Shown piece after piece: positions 33,691 to 46,698 of a stretch of 64,000 nucleotides of DNA. The notes under the pieces are model-generated. The model searched no databases, was not told where the DNA came from, and saw only the letters and a list, made by a program, of their open reading frames with translations. The position numbers and the translations under genes are program-made. Origin of the DNA: Macrophomina tecta (lineage: Eukaryota > Ascomycota > Dothideomycetes > Botryosphaeriales > Botryosphaeriaceae); the NCBI GenBank assembly GCA_024180945.1, contig JAKSGN010000043.1:2108001-2172000 (forward strand). The letters run 5' to 3'. Every line of letters starts with the position of its first letter. Within the stretch, counting starts at the first letter, position 1.

Positions 33691-35838
33691 GCGTGGCCCA
33701 ACGGGCCAGCAACTTGGGGTCAGGAAAGCAGCAGCTCCCAGTTGGTGGAGTGGCTGAAGAGCCAGGAAGCGACCTAGAATCGCGGGATGTTAAAGGTGGC
33801 ATTCGCAAAGCCAAAGGATCGAGCTGTCTCTACGCGAAGGTTGGGGTTGCCTGTAGTAAATGTGTTTGGTATTGAGGCTCAGCGGGCTCGAAACACGGCT
33901 GGGCGAGGTGCTAAATTGGGCGAGACGGAAGCTCTTCGGCAGAGCAGTTCGCGCGAGCGGTCAATGGAGGACGCTTTGTTGCTGCCAATTTGAGCGGCGT
34001 CATCCATACCTGCCACAAGCGGCAACGCTACTGCTGACGGCTGAGACGAGCGGCGGGCTCGATACCGTTCTGGATGGCGACAATTATGAGGATGAGAAGA
34101 GGAGCGTGTGGATGTGTCACAGGAATAGACGTAATCCTTGAGTGCATTCAAGGGTCTGAGTAAGACTCGGATGCCCCGAGATCCGCCGCCCGCGCCTTCG
34201 GCCCCTTGCGTCGGCGGACGCGCGCAAAACGGACGCCCAGAGAGTGGTGGTGGCTCTTGGGGGCGTTTGTACGACATGCAATCGCAGAGTTTGCCTCGCG
34301 CCGTCAGCACTCGGGCTACTCGTGCGAACGGCCAGCCAGAGAGACACGCAGTTCCAGGCCAAACTTTTCTCATGTCAGGTAGCAGGCGGGGGGTATTTGG
34401 AGTGCCCTGGACGTCGAGCGGCCATGCGCGCGCCTGCAGTGGCACCGGCGGTCGTGGGCTGGGGCGTGTGCGACCTGGCGGATGCAGAAAGCATGGCGCT
34501 CGTGGACTTGGACGCCCTTTTGGAATGCAGTGACGTTGTGGACGAGACATGTGTTTGCGCGGCCATCACGCGCGCGCACAGGCATGGCAATCCAGACGCG
34601 GCCCCGGCGTGAGGACAGAAGTCAAGAGTCGCGGTCCGGCGGCGCTGAGTGGCCCCGGGCAGTTAAAGAGCAGTCGAGCACAGAGAAGCGCGTGGGGAGT
34701 GTGGAGAAGCTGGAGGTAAAGATAGAAGCATCGAGGAGATCACTTGCAGCAGCAATTTGGGCGGTAAGAATCCTTCGGGGAGCGTTTATTCGCCATTAAC
34801 CTCGACAGAGCAGCAGCGCCGACGGCGAGTCGGTGGGATGGGCCGACCGGGGGGGCGCGCTCGCGTCGGTAGCGGCTATATTTGGGAGCAAAAGCGGAGT
34901 AAATGACGGATTGGGCGCGTGTGCAGGGGCTGTGTGTCGGTGGCCCCCAAATTATGGCAGATTACGCCGTGTCACTTGCTCCAGCACTTCCACCTCTCGA
35001 CACCACGCCAAGTGCCAGACGCAAACCGCCGCCACGCGCCGTTCGCAGGATTGCGATGCCGGGCTCTCTGAAACGGTGGGAGACGTGCCGAAGGATTCCT
35101 CCAGCCCACCGCTGCGCCCAAAGCCTCCATCTCCACCTCCCTCCACCAGCGTCGTCGGTGGCGGGGATGCACCTGGCCCGGGACCAAGCGGGCGCCATTG
35201 CTTCCAGCGCTGCGTGCTTTCACCGCTGATGCGCGCTGCAGCGTCGGCGCCTGGAGAGCCGGGCGTGGATACCTGGCTGCAACACCAAGGAAGCGGCAGC
35301 AGCCCGCTCACCGTCCCAGCAGCCCGCGCGCCGGAAACCCGCCCATGGTGCTCGCGGCCCTGCCACGCGGGCGCCGGGATGGAGGGCCGTTTCACAGGCG
35401 GTCATTGACGACAGCAGCAGGGCCGGGATCGCGATCCTTCAACTCCAACGCTCCACAGTGCAGAGCTCGCTCTCGCACCGTGCACCCCGGCGGCGATCGC
35501 TTGCGCAGGGACGGGCGGTCTCTACCGCTGAGGCGCCGCAGCCCCGGGCACTGCTGCTGTGAGCAAGCAACGGCCGCCGCTCCACCATCATTCTAAATCT
35601 GGCGCCCGCCCTAGCCACACCGTGCGTGCCTGTGTGCGCCTTATCCGTCCTCAAGCAAATCCTCGCAGATTGCTTCAGCCCGCGCTCAGCCTTCCCGCCC
35701 TAGTCTGCCTGGTCTGGCGCTGTGACTCGTGCTCCTACACTTTGCCAGATCGTGCGAGATTGGCTGCCAGACAAATAGTCGCGGCCGCCGTCGTCAGCTT
35801 CCCTTTGTCAGACATCACCACCTCCATCTTATCTCACC
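33691..35838. other. Intergenic region upstream of the Myb-like gene
   Basis: About 2.1 kb of GC-rich DNA with many overlapping chance frames and no recognisable product. The part from about 35600 is pyrimidine-rich and looks like the promoter and leader of the gene starting at 35839. Confidence 0.55.
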
Positions 35839-37212
35839 ATGCCCGCCTCCGAGTCCCCAATGCCTTATGTATCCACTGCTCCCGTGCAGCAGCCCGCCTC
35901 CGTCGAGGACATGGATGCCTCTTCCCACGAGTGGTACGGCACGAGCATGTCCGTGAACGTATGTGTGCCGCACGCCACTGTCCCCGGGCTCCAAGTACTG
36001 ACTGTCCCAAAGACTCCCTACGATGCCCAGTTTGGCTTCGTGAACCCTTACGTCACTCCTTCCGTTTCCTCAGCAGGCTTCTCGCCCATCCCCGAGCACG
36101 CAAAATCCAGTGGTGCTGCAACGCCCATGAATGGCTATTCCACAAGTGTTGCCGGCGATTCAGGAAACTACCCGAGTGTGTCTGGAGCTGTGCCGTTCTC
36201 GTTAGACTACTCTAAGCCGCCAACCGAGCCTCCGCGCCTCTCCATCCCCACCCACTTCGACTACTCCCATCTCTACAACAACTCTCAGCGCGCCTTCGAG
36301 ACCACCTACACCTACGGCTTTACTGTTCCTTTCGACAGCCTCCCCCCGCGTCCTCGCAGCAGTCCGAGCGTCTTCAGCCCCGTTACTCCGGGCGGCAGCA
36401 GGGCCTCCGACCACTTCACCTGGCCCCCCAGCTCCAACGCCCTCGGAATCTCCCACGCCGGCATCGACGAGACCATGTTCGCCAACACCAACCAGCACCA
36501 GTCTGCAGTCCTTGCATCGAGCCCCCCGCAGAGCAGCAGTGCCCCGACTCCCGAGATGCATGCCCCTCGGCCCGTCCGCATGTACCCTCCCATCGCCCCC
36601 CACCCGAGTGGCATGCAGCTCCTTGCAAGCTCCAACAGGGTGAAGCGGGGCCTTGATGAGGACCCTGACGTGACCGGGTTAAAACGCCGCAGGTCAACTA
36701 CCTCTTCCACTGGCCAGGGGGCGCTGCAAATCCAGGACCTCAGTGACGAGGACAGGTTGCTTCTCAAGCTGAAGGATGAGGAGGGCCTACCGTGGAAAGA
36801 CATCGCTGCCCGTTTCCAGACGGACATGGGCAAGACCTACCAGATCCCTGCTCTTCAAATGCGCCTGAAGAGGTTGAGGGAGCGTCTCCGGGTCTGGACC
36901 GACGCCGATATGAAGGCGCTGCGCATGGCTCACGACTACTGGAGGGACAGCAAGTTTGAGATCATCGCTGCAAAGGTGTGTACGGCCTCTTTCTTAAGCT
37001 GACATTCTCTACTAACCGACCTATCGAAGATGATGGAATTTGGCGCTTCAGACAAGTGGACGGCCAAGCAAGTTGCCCGCAAGTGGGCCGAGATGGACCC
37101 CAGCGCAACGCCCTTTATGACCGCCCAGGAAGAACCACAGCAGGCTGGCTTCTCCTATACCGCGAGCCCCGAGGCCTCCTCCAACTACATGCCCTACATG
37201 CACATGCCTTGA
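35839..37212 (+). CDS. Uncharacterised nuclear protein with tandem Myb/SANT-like region
   Basis: Two exons, 35839-36975 and 37030-37212, give 439 aa. The first 270 residues are disordered and rich in Ser, Pro, Thr and Tyr, like an activation region. A basic patch (GLKRRRST, about 280) may be a nuclear signal. Then two helical, Trp-anchored repeats follow. The first (about 300-350) runs from LSDEDRLLLKLKDEEGLPWK to MRLKRLRERL. The second (about 352-405) has VWTDADMKALRMAHDYW and, across the splice, KWTAKQVARKWAEM. This spacing of Trp residues resembles a Myb/SANT DNA-binding pair, so a transcription regulator is the best inference. I recognise no named orthologue. The 54-bp intron interrupts the second repeat. 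Confidence 0.82.
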
Positions 37213-38044
37213 AGGCCCGGACGTGCCCACCGTGCTTGATGCATCTCTTACGAATGGCATCACCAAGTCTTGCTCGATGCAAACTTGCACAGACGCAAAA
37301 AGGAGGCAAGAAAAATTTTCTGGATCATTGTCACGTTTGTTTATGCCATCTCCACCTTCGCTTGATACCCTGTCGGGAAAAGACTTTCGCTACGGTTCTT
37401 GGCTTCTATAGATACCCCTTTCCTACTCTTCCACTCGCTTTCTTCACCGTACATTTTTGGCACTTGATTTGTTTCGCCCAACAAGAGACTCTCGCTAGAT
37501 ACCCTGTTTTGTTTTTTCAGCATTGTACATCTTCAGCGCATTGCATGGCTCAGCATTGCTTTATCATTTTATTGTTCGGGTTCCTGCATTTAGGGCAGGA
37601 GGTTTAGTTGCGACATGCATTTACTGGTCGGGGTTCGGTTTCGGTGTACAAGGAGTTCTTCACACATGGCACAGAGCGGCGTTGGTTTTTGCTAAGATTT
37701 GCATGTATGCAACCGCGCATGGTCGCGGTATCATTTGGGGAATTCGGATCGAAATCTATCTTTAGACATCTACTACGTTCCTTGGGTGGTGATTGAGGTA
37801 TTTTGGGGTCCAGTTCCCTCCCATCATATATCAGTGGTGGTATTATGACTGGTCAACTTCAGCTCCACCTCACCAAGAAGATTGCAGATCAGTGCTGACT
37901 GTCTTGCCGCCCAACTCTTTCGTTTCACCTCTCATTCTTATCTTCTTCATCTGCTCCTGCAATCATCTGTTCCGCGTTCTAAGGTCTTGGGAACATGGAG
38001 ACGGCTCGGAATGTTCCACTTGTTCCTTCCTATTACAATTTGGA

Positions 38045-38061
38045 CCCCCCCCCCCCCCCCC
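38045..38061. repeat. 17-bp poly(C) tract
   Basis: An uninterrupted run of 17 C in a pyrimidine-rich context (the following bases are mainly C and T). Such tracts are often length-variable. Confidence 0.95.
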
Positions 38062-39740
38062 TCCCTCCTCTTCTCCGCCCGCCGAAGGAACATCTCTCCC
38101 TCTATGCTGATCGGGAAATCGAGCCATTTCTTAGGCTTTCATGGTTCCGAAAAGGCAGGAAGCAGAGATGTGAGGCTGGATTGATGCATACGGCGTCTCT
38201 TTCGCACAGCACCCCTGCGCCATGCGCGCAACTTCCATTTCCTCTTTGTCCGCTCACCGCATCCTTCGATAAAGTGAATTTACCACAGGCGCGGAACCGC
38301 ACCCAGCTCACTGCGGCGGTGCGGCTAAGCTGGTCTGAGTGATTGGGGCGAGTCAGTGCGGCGCTGTCGAAGGATTCACCTCCTGGCTTGATGATCCTTC
38401 CTTCGAGCGGCCGCGCCATCTTCGCCGCCGCTCGCCGCCGCGTTCGCACCCCCCCATGATCAGGGCGGAGCTCCAACGCTAAGCACCAATCTGACCGCCG
38501 GCTTCCTTCAATTGCCTGTGGTGCTGGACTGTTTTTGCAGCCGCTCCACAAGAAGCGCCGGAACGCCTTGCCTCATGTTTTTTTTTTTTTTATGGCGCAT
38601 GGTGAGAGAAGAGGCGGTACCATTGCTTCCATCAAGCTGCTACACTGGAAGCGGCAGCTGCAAAACAATGAAGCCAGTCATGTGCGTGATAATGCTTCGT
38701 TACAGCTGGGCGAGATGCGGGAACTCCCGCACAACCTTCTCACGGTACTTGCAGCGCTTGCGCGCATTTTCACTCTACATGAGCCCAGAAATAGATGCTG
38801 GGCGTTCCAAACGCTTGGATCTTTTGCTATTCCTCTTCCACCCGCCCCACAACTGGAAGGACAGGTCGAAGAGAAGAAAAGGCCTGGAGGCAGGGTGCTA
38901 TAGCCGTTGATAAGGTCGAGAGAAGAGACTACAGAGTGCCACCGAATATCGGGGAGCACTGCGCGTCCCCCCGTTCCCAGCATAGCTATCGACGGCATGT
39001 CCCCTTTTGGGTGGCTGGGCGTGATCTACCCAGCGCACCGGAAATAAAGCAACCGGCGACGTCATACTTGTCTGCGCGGGAAGCTCCACGTTGACTGTTC
39101 GCTTCACCATGTCCTCGACGCTTTGCTTCAGTTCCGAACAAGAAATAATAGCACTATGTCCGACGTCACTTGCTCCTCCACACGTGCCTTCATCGAGATT
39201 TTTCTCGATCACTGCAATTGCTTGCTGGCTGATCACCTCAAGGTCCTCACCAAAAATAGCAATTGGGCCACACAGCAATTAGAGAACCTAAGCTTCAGAC
39301 ACTTTGCTTGCCCATCTACAAGCACGCCGGTGCATGCAATGGCCGTTCCTTTAGCGCATCGAACTTTGTTTTTTCGACACAATTAAAAACGTTCCGCAAG
39401 CGCTTCCCCAGCCAACTGCACGGAGCCGTCCATCATGGAGGTACGTGAAACGCTCTCCTCTTCTCTCTCAGCCCCCAAATCCGACCACGTATCCCTGCCT
39501 GGTACCGCCGTCAGCACTGTAACTCAGCCTCCCTTCCGCCAATCCTCACCGTCAGGTCACAATTGCCTGTTGTTGCTGCTACCATCAACGCCACGGCGCT
39601 ATTGCCTCCGCCTTACTTCTACCCGCGCATGGACGTGCCCCAGCTACGGGAATCACCCGGAAGGATATTTCGGGCAAGGCAGATTTTGCCAAAGACGATG
39701 ATGATCTCCTCTCTCTGCGTTTACATACTTACAGTGGTCC

Positions 39741-39760
39741 GTGCGTGCGTGCGTGCGTGC
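39741..39760. repeat. (GTGC)5 tetranucleotide repeat
   Basis: Five perfect GTGC units in non-coding DNA. Confidence 0.95.
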
Positions 39761-40576
39761 GCTCGCCCTAGCTTACTGTCCACGAAAAGAAGAGTAAAGG
39801 AATGCATGGCAGAGACACACGCCTCCCGGTGTGCATAAGCCTATTACGCCGGCCCCGCCGAACTCCGGAAATTACTCGTGCGAGAAGGAACGAAGAAAAT
39901 GTGACAAAAAGACATCATACAGTTGGCACTAAGTAACTCCTGTCTAGCCATGAAGAGCATAGGGAAACAAAAAAGAGTCGATGACTCGATCCGCGCCGTG
40001 GGCCACCCGGAAGAGAGAAGCGGACGGTTGCAAGCGTCGAACGCATGGCGCAGTGAGTTTGTGTCCCCTACTGCAGAAGACGCGGCCATACGCGTTTGTT
40101 CCATGCCCCCGTCGTCGATGGAGATCTGTGTGAACCATGAATGCCTTCATGACGCCAGCGCGAAGCGGCGCCTCATTGCATGTGCGACCCGATCTCCTGC
40201 CTCGTGCTCGAAGTCGTCCTCTCCAAATAAACAGCTCTACAAGCGTCCACTCTCCCGTCACCGTGGAACATGCCACCAGCACAGCTCGCTCTTCCTCACC
40301 CAGTCGCTTGGACAGATCTGTCCGTTCCCCGGCGCCCTCACACAATGACCACGGGGCCGCGTGCCTGAGCGGATGTGCGCCGCGATCTGTCGACCCCCCA
40401 TTGCCCGCCCATCGCACAGACTTCAGCCCTGTGAACACCACCGCACGCAATTGACAAACCACAGTTCTTTTGCCGCAAACGCTCCCAGATCGCCGCTCCA
40501 CCCACGCAAACCATGCCGCCCCAGTTAGGAATCCATCCCTCTTCGCACGTATGACGCGACCTTCCCTCCCACAAGC

Positions 40577-40580
<4 letters not shown>

Positions 40581-40607
<27 letters not shown>
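40581..40607. repeat. (GCA)9 trinucleotide repeat
   Basis: Nine perfect GCA units, followed by interrupted CAACAGTAGCAG. It lies in the gene-poor region. No frame through it belongs to a recognisable protein, so a coding poly-Ala or poly-Gln role is not supported. Confidence 0.95.
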
Positions 40608-40611
<4 letters not shown>

Positions 40612-42010
40612 TAGCAGCGGTGCCCGAATAACGCAAACGGACGCGGCGACGATACGACCCGCCGTCTCCATCCGTGCAACCGGCCTTTCACCCTCGCCAA
40701 TCCGAGCGACGAGCCCAGAGGGAGAGGATGGGGCGGGCCATCCCAAGAGGCAGGGCCACACGTGCGCGGTGGCACGGAAAAAAAGAAAAGAAGACGGAGA
40801 GGCAGCGGCGCGCTTGATTACTTTGCTACCCCTTCACCACTCATCGCGATCGGTTAGTCGAACGGCAATTTGTCGAAGGCAGGTCGCCGCCCTGTGCGCA
40901 GCCCCAACAGCCCTGGGAATCACACATACCCCACTGCCTGAACCTTCATTCCTTTGCCCCGGCGGGCGTGGCCGAGGGGAGAAGAAGGGGGCGTCTGTGG
41001 GGTCTGTCAGCCTCGTGGGCTGTCAGTGAAACATTTTCCCAGGGTCCAGGCAAACGGAGGTTGCCGCGTCCTTTCGCGGAAGTGTTCTGGAAGGATGGGA
41101 ACAGGGTGAGGATGGGGGTTGGCCCTGCTATTGTCTCGTGCGTATGACGTATGTGCTTTGGAACTGTGTGAGGATAGGAAAGAGCGGAAGCTCCTGGTGC
41201 TTCTTGTCTTTTTTTTTTTTTTTTGTGCGAGGATATAAGATACGTGAGTTGAGGATCTGTCTGGATTACTTCGACAGCATAACGGGCGAGGGGTGTTTGA
41301 GACGTGATGAAATGGGTAAGCGCACAATCGCTCTTGCCGGGTTCCATGCCAGTCAACAGAAGCGCGGCATATTCCACCCACAGTCAAGACAGAAAAGAGA
41401 AAGGTAAGAAGTCGCCCGAGCACCTTCCAGCGCCAGCCTCGAGGCTACCTACCCATTTCACAGAAACAGGAAACTCCTTCCTCAGGTGATCAAACCGATA
41501 GCGCTATCAGTCAGATCTCCTCGGAAGTGCTCGTCCGGTGCGGCCGAGGACAGAACTAACCGGGCCGGAAGAGGATCAATAGAATGATGAGGAACCAGGA
41601 CCGGCCCGATTCTGATTCGCATTTTAAGAGAAATCGCTCCTGGCACTATTTGATTCGAAGGAACCAGTGGCGGCGACTGTCACCGGGATATTTGTGGGTC
41701 TACGATGCTTGTGGATGGGCCGAGACGGTCTTTGACTGAGGGTGGAGTTGTGGGGAATTAAGCGCAATATTTGAAGCAAGATCTTTTGGCGATCGAGACT
41801 TTGCGGTATATAGCATGAAAGCTACCTAATTAACTTGCTCTTGAGAGAAAATGGCGAATAGGACTGCCATATCCGAGGAAAAATAGGCTAAAATAATTTA
41901 AGCCTACCATTCCCGCCTGTCCGAACGAGACGCCTTCATCGAGCCCGCACAACTCCGTGCAACCCGACTCCCAGCAAATAGCTTCGACCAGCAACACTCC
42001 CAGACAACCC

Positions 42011-43645
42011 TCAAGCAGAATCGCCTCCATCCTCACCCGCCGCCCTCAAATGAAACTCACTCCTCCCCCTCAACCATGGTCCCCAAACATAAAATAGCCA
42101 CGGGAGCGGCGCCAAACCCACCGCCGCAAACCCCAACAAACTTGTCGCCCACTCCGTGCCCAAGCCCTCATACAACTGCCTTGCGAACAGCGGGAAAACC
42201 GCGCCAAAGAGACTCCTCAGCACCGCATTCGCCGCCAACGCGCTGGCAACGTACGTCCTGCCGTAACAGTCCGTCAGATACGCCGTGATAGCCAGGAAGA
42301 GGGTGACGAAGCCAATGCCGAACGGGATGCCAGCGGTAATTGGGATGGCCCAGTGGTGGGGCGGGTTGCAGGTCCAGGCGAACCAGAGGAGGGAGACGGG
42401 GATGAACCAAGAGATGATGATGAGGTGGGGAAGACGGGCTTCTGGGGGGGGGGGGGGAGAGGAAGACGAAGGCGAAGGCGAGGACGCATTCTTCTGGCGG
42501 AGTCTTACGGCGTAGAGAGTGTGGATGCGGTTGATGAGCGGGGAGCAGGCAGTTGCGATGGCCATGCCAATACCGATGCCAAGGAAGGACAAGCCTGAGA
42601 GCCCTGGGGCCCAGTTGCGGGTTTCGGAAAAGACGATGGGGTAGGCAGTGAAGTCCAGGTATAGGATGCCGTAGCAGAAGGCCATGTACAGAGATAGGAG
42701 GAAGAGTATGGGCTCGGTGAAGAGCATGACCCATGGTCGGGTGAGTGTGACGTAGTAGTCGATTTTCGGGATATATTCGAGGCGTCTTTCGACATGGTGG
42801 AGGCGCTTCTTCTCAAGAATGACTGGCGCGTACGTCTCGGGTATGAACACCAGCATTGCAAGGTAAGAAATCCCGCTGAGGATGGTGACAGCCCAGTAAT
42901 CCCTACGTTCGAAGAGTATTAGTCAAAGCTGGTAGTAGTTGACGGGCTTCATACCATTGCCAGTGGCTATACTGCGTGATGAACCCACCAACGATCGGGG
43001 CAATGACAGGACCTAGGAAGCTGGCAGCCGTAAATAGGGCAAGAGGAACAGATCTGTGGCTTTTGGGCCATATGTCCGTGAGGCTTCCTCCGGAATTCGT
43101 CACTAGTAAGGGTCAGTCTCACTACTGAGAAATAATTTTCCACCAAGCGAAGACTTCTTACCAGTCGGAGAGCCGAAGAACCCGCAGAGGAAACGAAATA
43201 CCAGTAGCGCAGCCATATTCGGAGCGACAGCACACGCCACATTGAAAACCACGAACAGCAACAGCACAGAGCGATAGATGGGATTCCTGCCCCACACTTC
43301 AGATAAGGGGCCGAATATCAGCGGGCCTGTTCCAAAGCCAAGGAGGAAGGTTGACACGCCAAGTGTTGCTACCGTTCTTGAGCAGTTGAAGCTTTGCGTC
43401 ACCCCGGCCACAGCCGCTGTCTGGATGCTCGAGCAGAACCCGACTGTCAAAGGCATAGCCACAAGAACAATTGTACAGAGCCATTTTTTATTCGATGGCC
43501 ATGCCTGAGGGTCTTCACCTTGATTCAGTTGTATGCTTGAGGTGCTTCCACGTTCTTGCTGAGGGCTGGTTGATGTATCTGCGAAAGGGACACTTGCTGT
43601 CTCTAAGGAAGCGGCAGCTGTTTCTTGAGTTCCGGAGATACCCAT
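42011..43645 (-). CDS. MFS transporter, DHA1 (drug:H+ antiporter-1) type
   Basis: Three exons in gene order, 43162-43645, 42955-43102 and 42011-42902, give 507 aa. After a Ser/Thr/Gln-rich cytosolic N-terminus come 12 hydrophobic segments. The loop-2 MFS motif appears as GPLSEVWGRNP, and TM5 carries GPVIAPIVGGFI, the antiporter-type motif C. LTDIWPKSHRSVPLALF between them is typical of fungal DHA1 members. It is probably a plasma-membrane H+ antiporter for drugs, toxins or polyamines; the substrate is unknown. The central cytosolic loop between TM halves is ordinary, but a later loop has an extra Ser/Pro run (SSPSPSSSSPPPPPEAR) encoded over a C14 tract. The 5' end lies 159 bp from the stop of the F-box-like gene on the same strand. 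Confidence 0.92.
42444..42457. repeat. 14-bp poly(G) tract inside the MFS transporter coding region
   Basis: On the coding strand this is C14, reading Pro codons. Changing its length by one base would shift the frame in the second half of the transporter. Confidence 0.95.
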
Positions 43646-43804
43646 AATGCGCCCGGGAATACACTAGATAAGTTGGAAATACTTCTTTGAATGTCAAGGG
43701 ACATGATGATGTTGATGTCTTAGGTCGGATGTACCTTCCATATGCGGCGCGGCATGAATTACGCGCCCTGTGACAACCTGCAGGTCCTCCCTGGCGAAAC
43801 GAGA

Positions 43805-45875
43805 CTAGACTTGGATATTGCAACGCGATAGCATGTAAGCCATGCCGCCATCGGTCACCTCATTTCTGCTTTTGATGACGGGAGCCTCCGGCCTTTGCCA
43901 GTGTTTGTTATACGAGATATCGCGCAACTTGGAATCGTGCTCCAAGTGCTTCTGTCCGCGCCGACAGCCTCCAAGACGCTCGGTGAGATCCAGATCAAGC
44001 GTGCACAGTTCGTTCGCAACTTCCTCATGGCCCACGAAGCAGCTCAGTGAAAGGGCGAACATGCGGTCGGTTTCCTCTTCTTGGCTCCTGCCTTCCAACG
44101 AACTAAGTGCCTGTGCGCGGTACCAGTAAGCACGCGCAACATCCTCGACGCGGATGAGGTTTTTGGCGCCGCTGTTAGCAATTCGCGCAGATGTCTGCTT
44201 CGTCATCCATTCGATCATAGCCCCCCGTTTGGCAACGCCGTTTTGCGCCCCGGGGAAGTTACTGTATTCGGGCATGTCCGTAACCATTATGGCCAGCCGC
44301 AAGGCACTGTCGGAGCTTTCAAAAGCATCCTCAAAAGCACCGGAATGGATGCAGGAGAAGGCTCGCTTGAGGCTGATGTGAAACATGGCAGCGCACATGT
44401 TTATCTGCTGATCATCAGTGAGAAAAATGGATTCAGGAATGTCACCGGCCATATTCTCGTCCATCAGGTGGGCATTTGACGCATCGAAGAAAGACAAGAT
44501 ACTCATACACCAGTCTGTGTACGAAACAGCGATACCGTGGTTTCCAACCTGGGCATGAGCGTTCGCGGTTGCGAGGATCTCGTCGATAATGCTGAGAACA
44601 TCCACAGAGGAAAATTCCTGCCTTTTCATCTGGTGTGCAACCCTCTGGGCCTTGGCTTCGCTGGCGCCATTGATGATTACCTTGGACAGTTGCCGAAGCC
44701 CGGTGAGAGGATCTAAGAGCGCTGCCTCCCTGCGCTTGGTGATGACCGGTGCCTCGCTCACTTTCGGCTGATTCAAGGTAACTGTACACACGAGATCTTT
44801 GGTTCTGAATACGCCGCCAGTTCTGTATTTACCGAGGTTGATGAAGAAGTCGCGGAGCTCTTCAGGGAGGAAAACGAAGTAATCAGTCGGCCTGTTTTTG
44901 TCTCGTCCGTCTCGGGGAGAGAAATTGATGCGCATGACTTCACCGGGAACAGATACAAGACTCTTTGCCCGACCGAGCCAGATGGGAGGGTCAGGCAAGT
45001 TGCGATCACCGCCATCTTGCCTCTGATCGACTGACTGCTTCAATCGGTCCGTATCGCGCTCCAAGACTACGAACCTGTTTTCCCTGCCAAGAACTTCGCG
45101 GGCTTCCTTGTAGATCTGCTTGTTGGCGCGCAACAACGCAACCTGGAGGTGCCACTCATACCGGGCAGGCTTGTGGTGGATGATGCCTGTGGGGTGCCTT
45201 TTCGTGTAGTCGGCGTCGAGGAGATACTTGTAGACCTGGTCTCTGATCTCACGAGGCAGCTCAAGAAACAGGCAGCGGTCATGGGGAGGTGTGTCAGGGC
45301 CCACATCCTCCCACTCCGAGTCATCGGCACCTTCTTCCCATTCGCCCTCAGACTCTTCATCCGATTCCACCGCAGTGAGGAGCTGGCTCAGGTCAACCTT
45401 GGCCGTCTTCCTCTGTTCAGCTGAATCTTCAGTGAACTGGCCTATGTAGAAAGTTAGACGGAGAAAGCTCGATAGACTCCTTTCAGGTACCTGTCACAGG
45501 GTCGGGCATCAGGAGTGCGCCAGCTTGTCTGATGTCGTCACCCATGTCAATTGGACTGGCGGAAGCGCCAATGACTCTGGAGACCATGAGGCCCGAGGGA
45601 TCGGTCAGCATGGCATGAGCCATGCAAGTGCGGCTGATGACGTCCTCAAAAGCATCCAGGGTATCCTCGTCTTGACCGTCGAGCTTCTGCAGATCGATCT
45701 GGCTGAGCATGTAACGCGTGCGGTGAAGGAAGTCCCAGAGACAGCGCAGGGTATAGTGAGAGTTTCGCGGGTCGTTCTGATCGAAGCGGGCATGGCTCTG
45801 AATGGCGGCAATGGCCATCTGGAGCCTGTTGAGCAGGCATCTCGCCGTGAAAGACGAGTTCGGGGTTATGGCCAT
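43805..45875 (-). CDS. F-box-like / 2EXR-domain protein of unknown target
   Basis: Two exons in gene order, 45491-45875 and 43805-45441, give 673 aa. An N-terminal helical part (about 1-128) is followed by an acidic linker (ESDEESEGEWEEGADDSEWED). Then comes CLFLELPREIRDQVYKYLL, the LPxEIRxxIY-type helix seen in fungal F-box and 2EXR proteins, with the expected LLRANKQIYKEAREVL downstream. The C-terminal half is alpha-helical, with tetratricopeptide-like spacing (FHISLKRAFSCIHSGAFEDAF, ARAYWYRAQALSSLEGR), and ends without a membrane segment. A role as an SCF substrate adaptor is possible but unproven. The intron is 49 bp and closes in phase 1. Confidence 0.85.
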
Positions 45876-46698
45876 GCTGCCACGGCGGGGTCGCAGGAAG
45901 GCGCGAGCAGTATCCAGCAAGGCAGGAGCGCAGCGCAGCGCGGCACAGCCGGAGATTGACAGACAGAAGAGAGGGAACAAGAGTAGGGGCGGGAGCAGGA
46001 GGGGTTGCTTGAACGATAAAAAGCTTATCGGACGCGACCTGACACGGAAAGCGCGGGCCCCTGGCGCAATGACGCCAGGGGAGGGGAACGCGTGCCCGAC
46101 GCGAAGGCACGCCTCTTTCCAGCTGAGCTGGTGCTGCCGCGAGGCAGGAACATCATACGAGCGGCTTCCGTGGCCCACGGAAGTGCTGCAACACCTGTGC
46201 CGCCGGGACCAAATCATCCGTTGGCACGTTGGACGTTGGACGTCGTAAGTTGTTCTGGACGTTTCCATCCAGACCAATGCTTCCGCCCTCATGCCTGTCC
46301 GTAGTGCCGTTGTCCGGTCTTCCAGGGCCAAGTCCAGCTTTCATCCTTGTCACTACTACCGTTTCAGCTTCCATTGGGCAATACTTCTTGCCTATTCAGC
46401 CTCACCGACAGCAACCAATTTTGCGAGAGACACATCCCTTTTCGCAGAGCAGCATTTTCTCCCGCATTTCCGGCGCACGCATCACGTTAAAAGGCCAAAA
46501 ACCCAGGATATGCAGATGGGGAAGCTGTTCCTCAATGCATCAGAATGACAGAAGCGAGCTTTCCCGTTTTTGGCAGGATTGGTTCGCCAAGGCCGATACG
46601 TGCCCGCCCGTCCGGCAACTACTTTCTCTAGACCGCCTGGCATGGCGATACACCCCTCATTCTCAGGGAGCTATCGAGAAAGTGATAAAGACGAATTT
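45876..46698. other. Upstream region of the F-box-like gene
   Basis: Promoter-side DNA of the F-box-like gene. One minus-strand frame continues upstream of the chosen start to 46331 but is Arg/Leu/Pro-rich with no domain. No other gene is seen. Confidence 0.55.

Larger units (their letters stand above)
37213..42010. other. Long gene-poor region with several simple repeats
   Basis: 4.8 kb without a supportable gene. The first 500 bp are T-rich and probably 3' UTR of the Myb-like gene. Open frames up to 230 codons (for example 39944-40636, minus) are crossed by repeats and lack any domain. Homopolymers and microsatellites cluster here: C17 at 38045, T14 at 38578, (GTGC)5 at 39741, (GCA)9 at 40581 and T16 at 41209. 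I see no transposase or reverse-transcriptase remnant. Confidence 0.6.

Noticed and set aside
39944..40636. 230-codon minus-strand frame with a poly-Ala run from the GCA repeat
   Set aside because: No domain, Arg-rich random composition; overlapping frames on the same and opposite strand are equally open.
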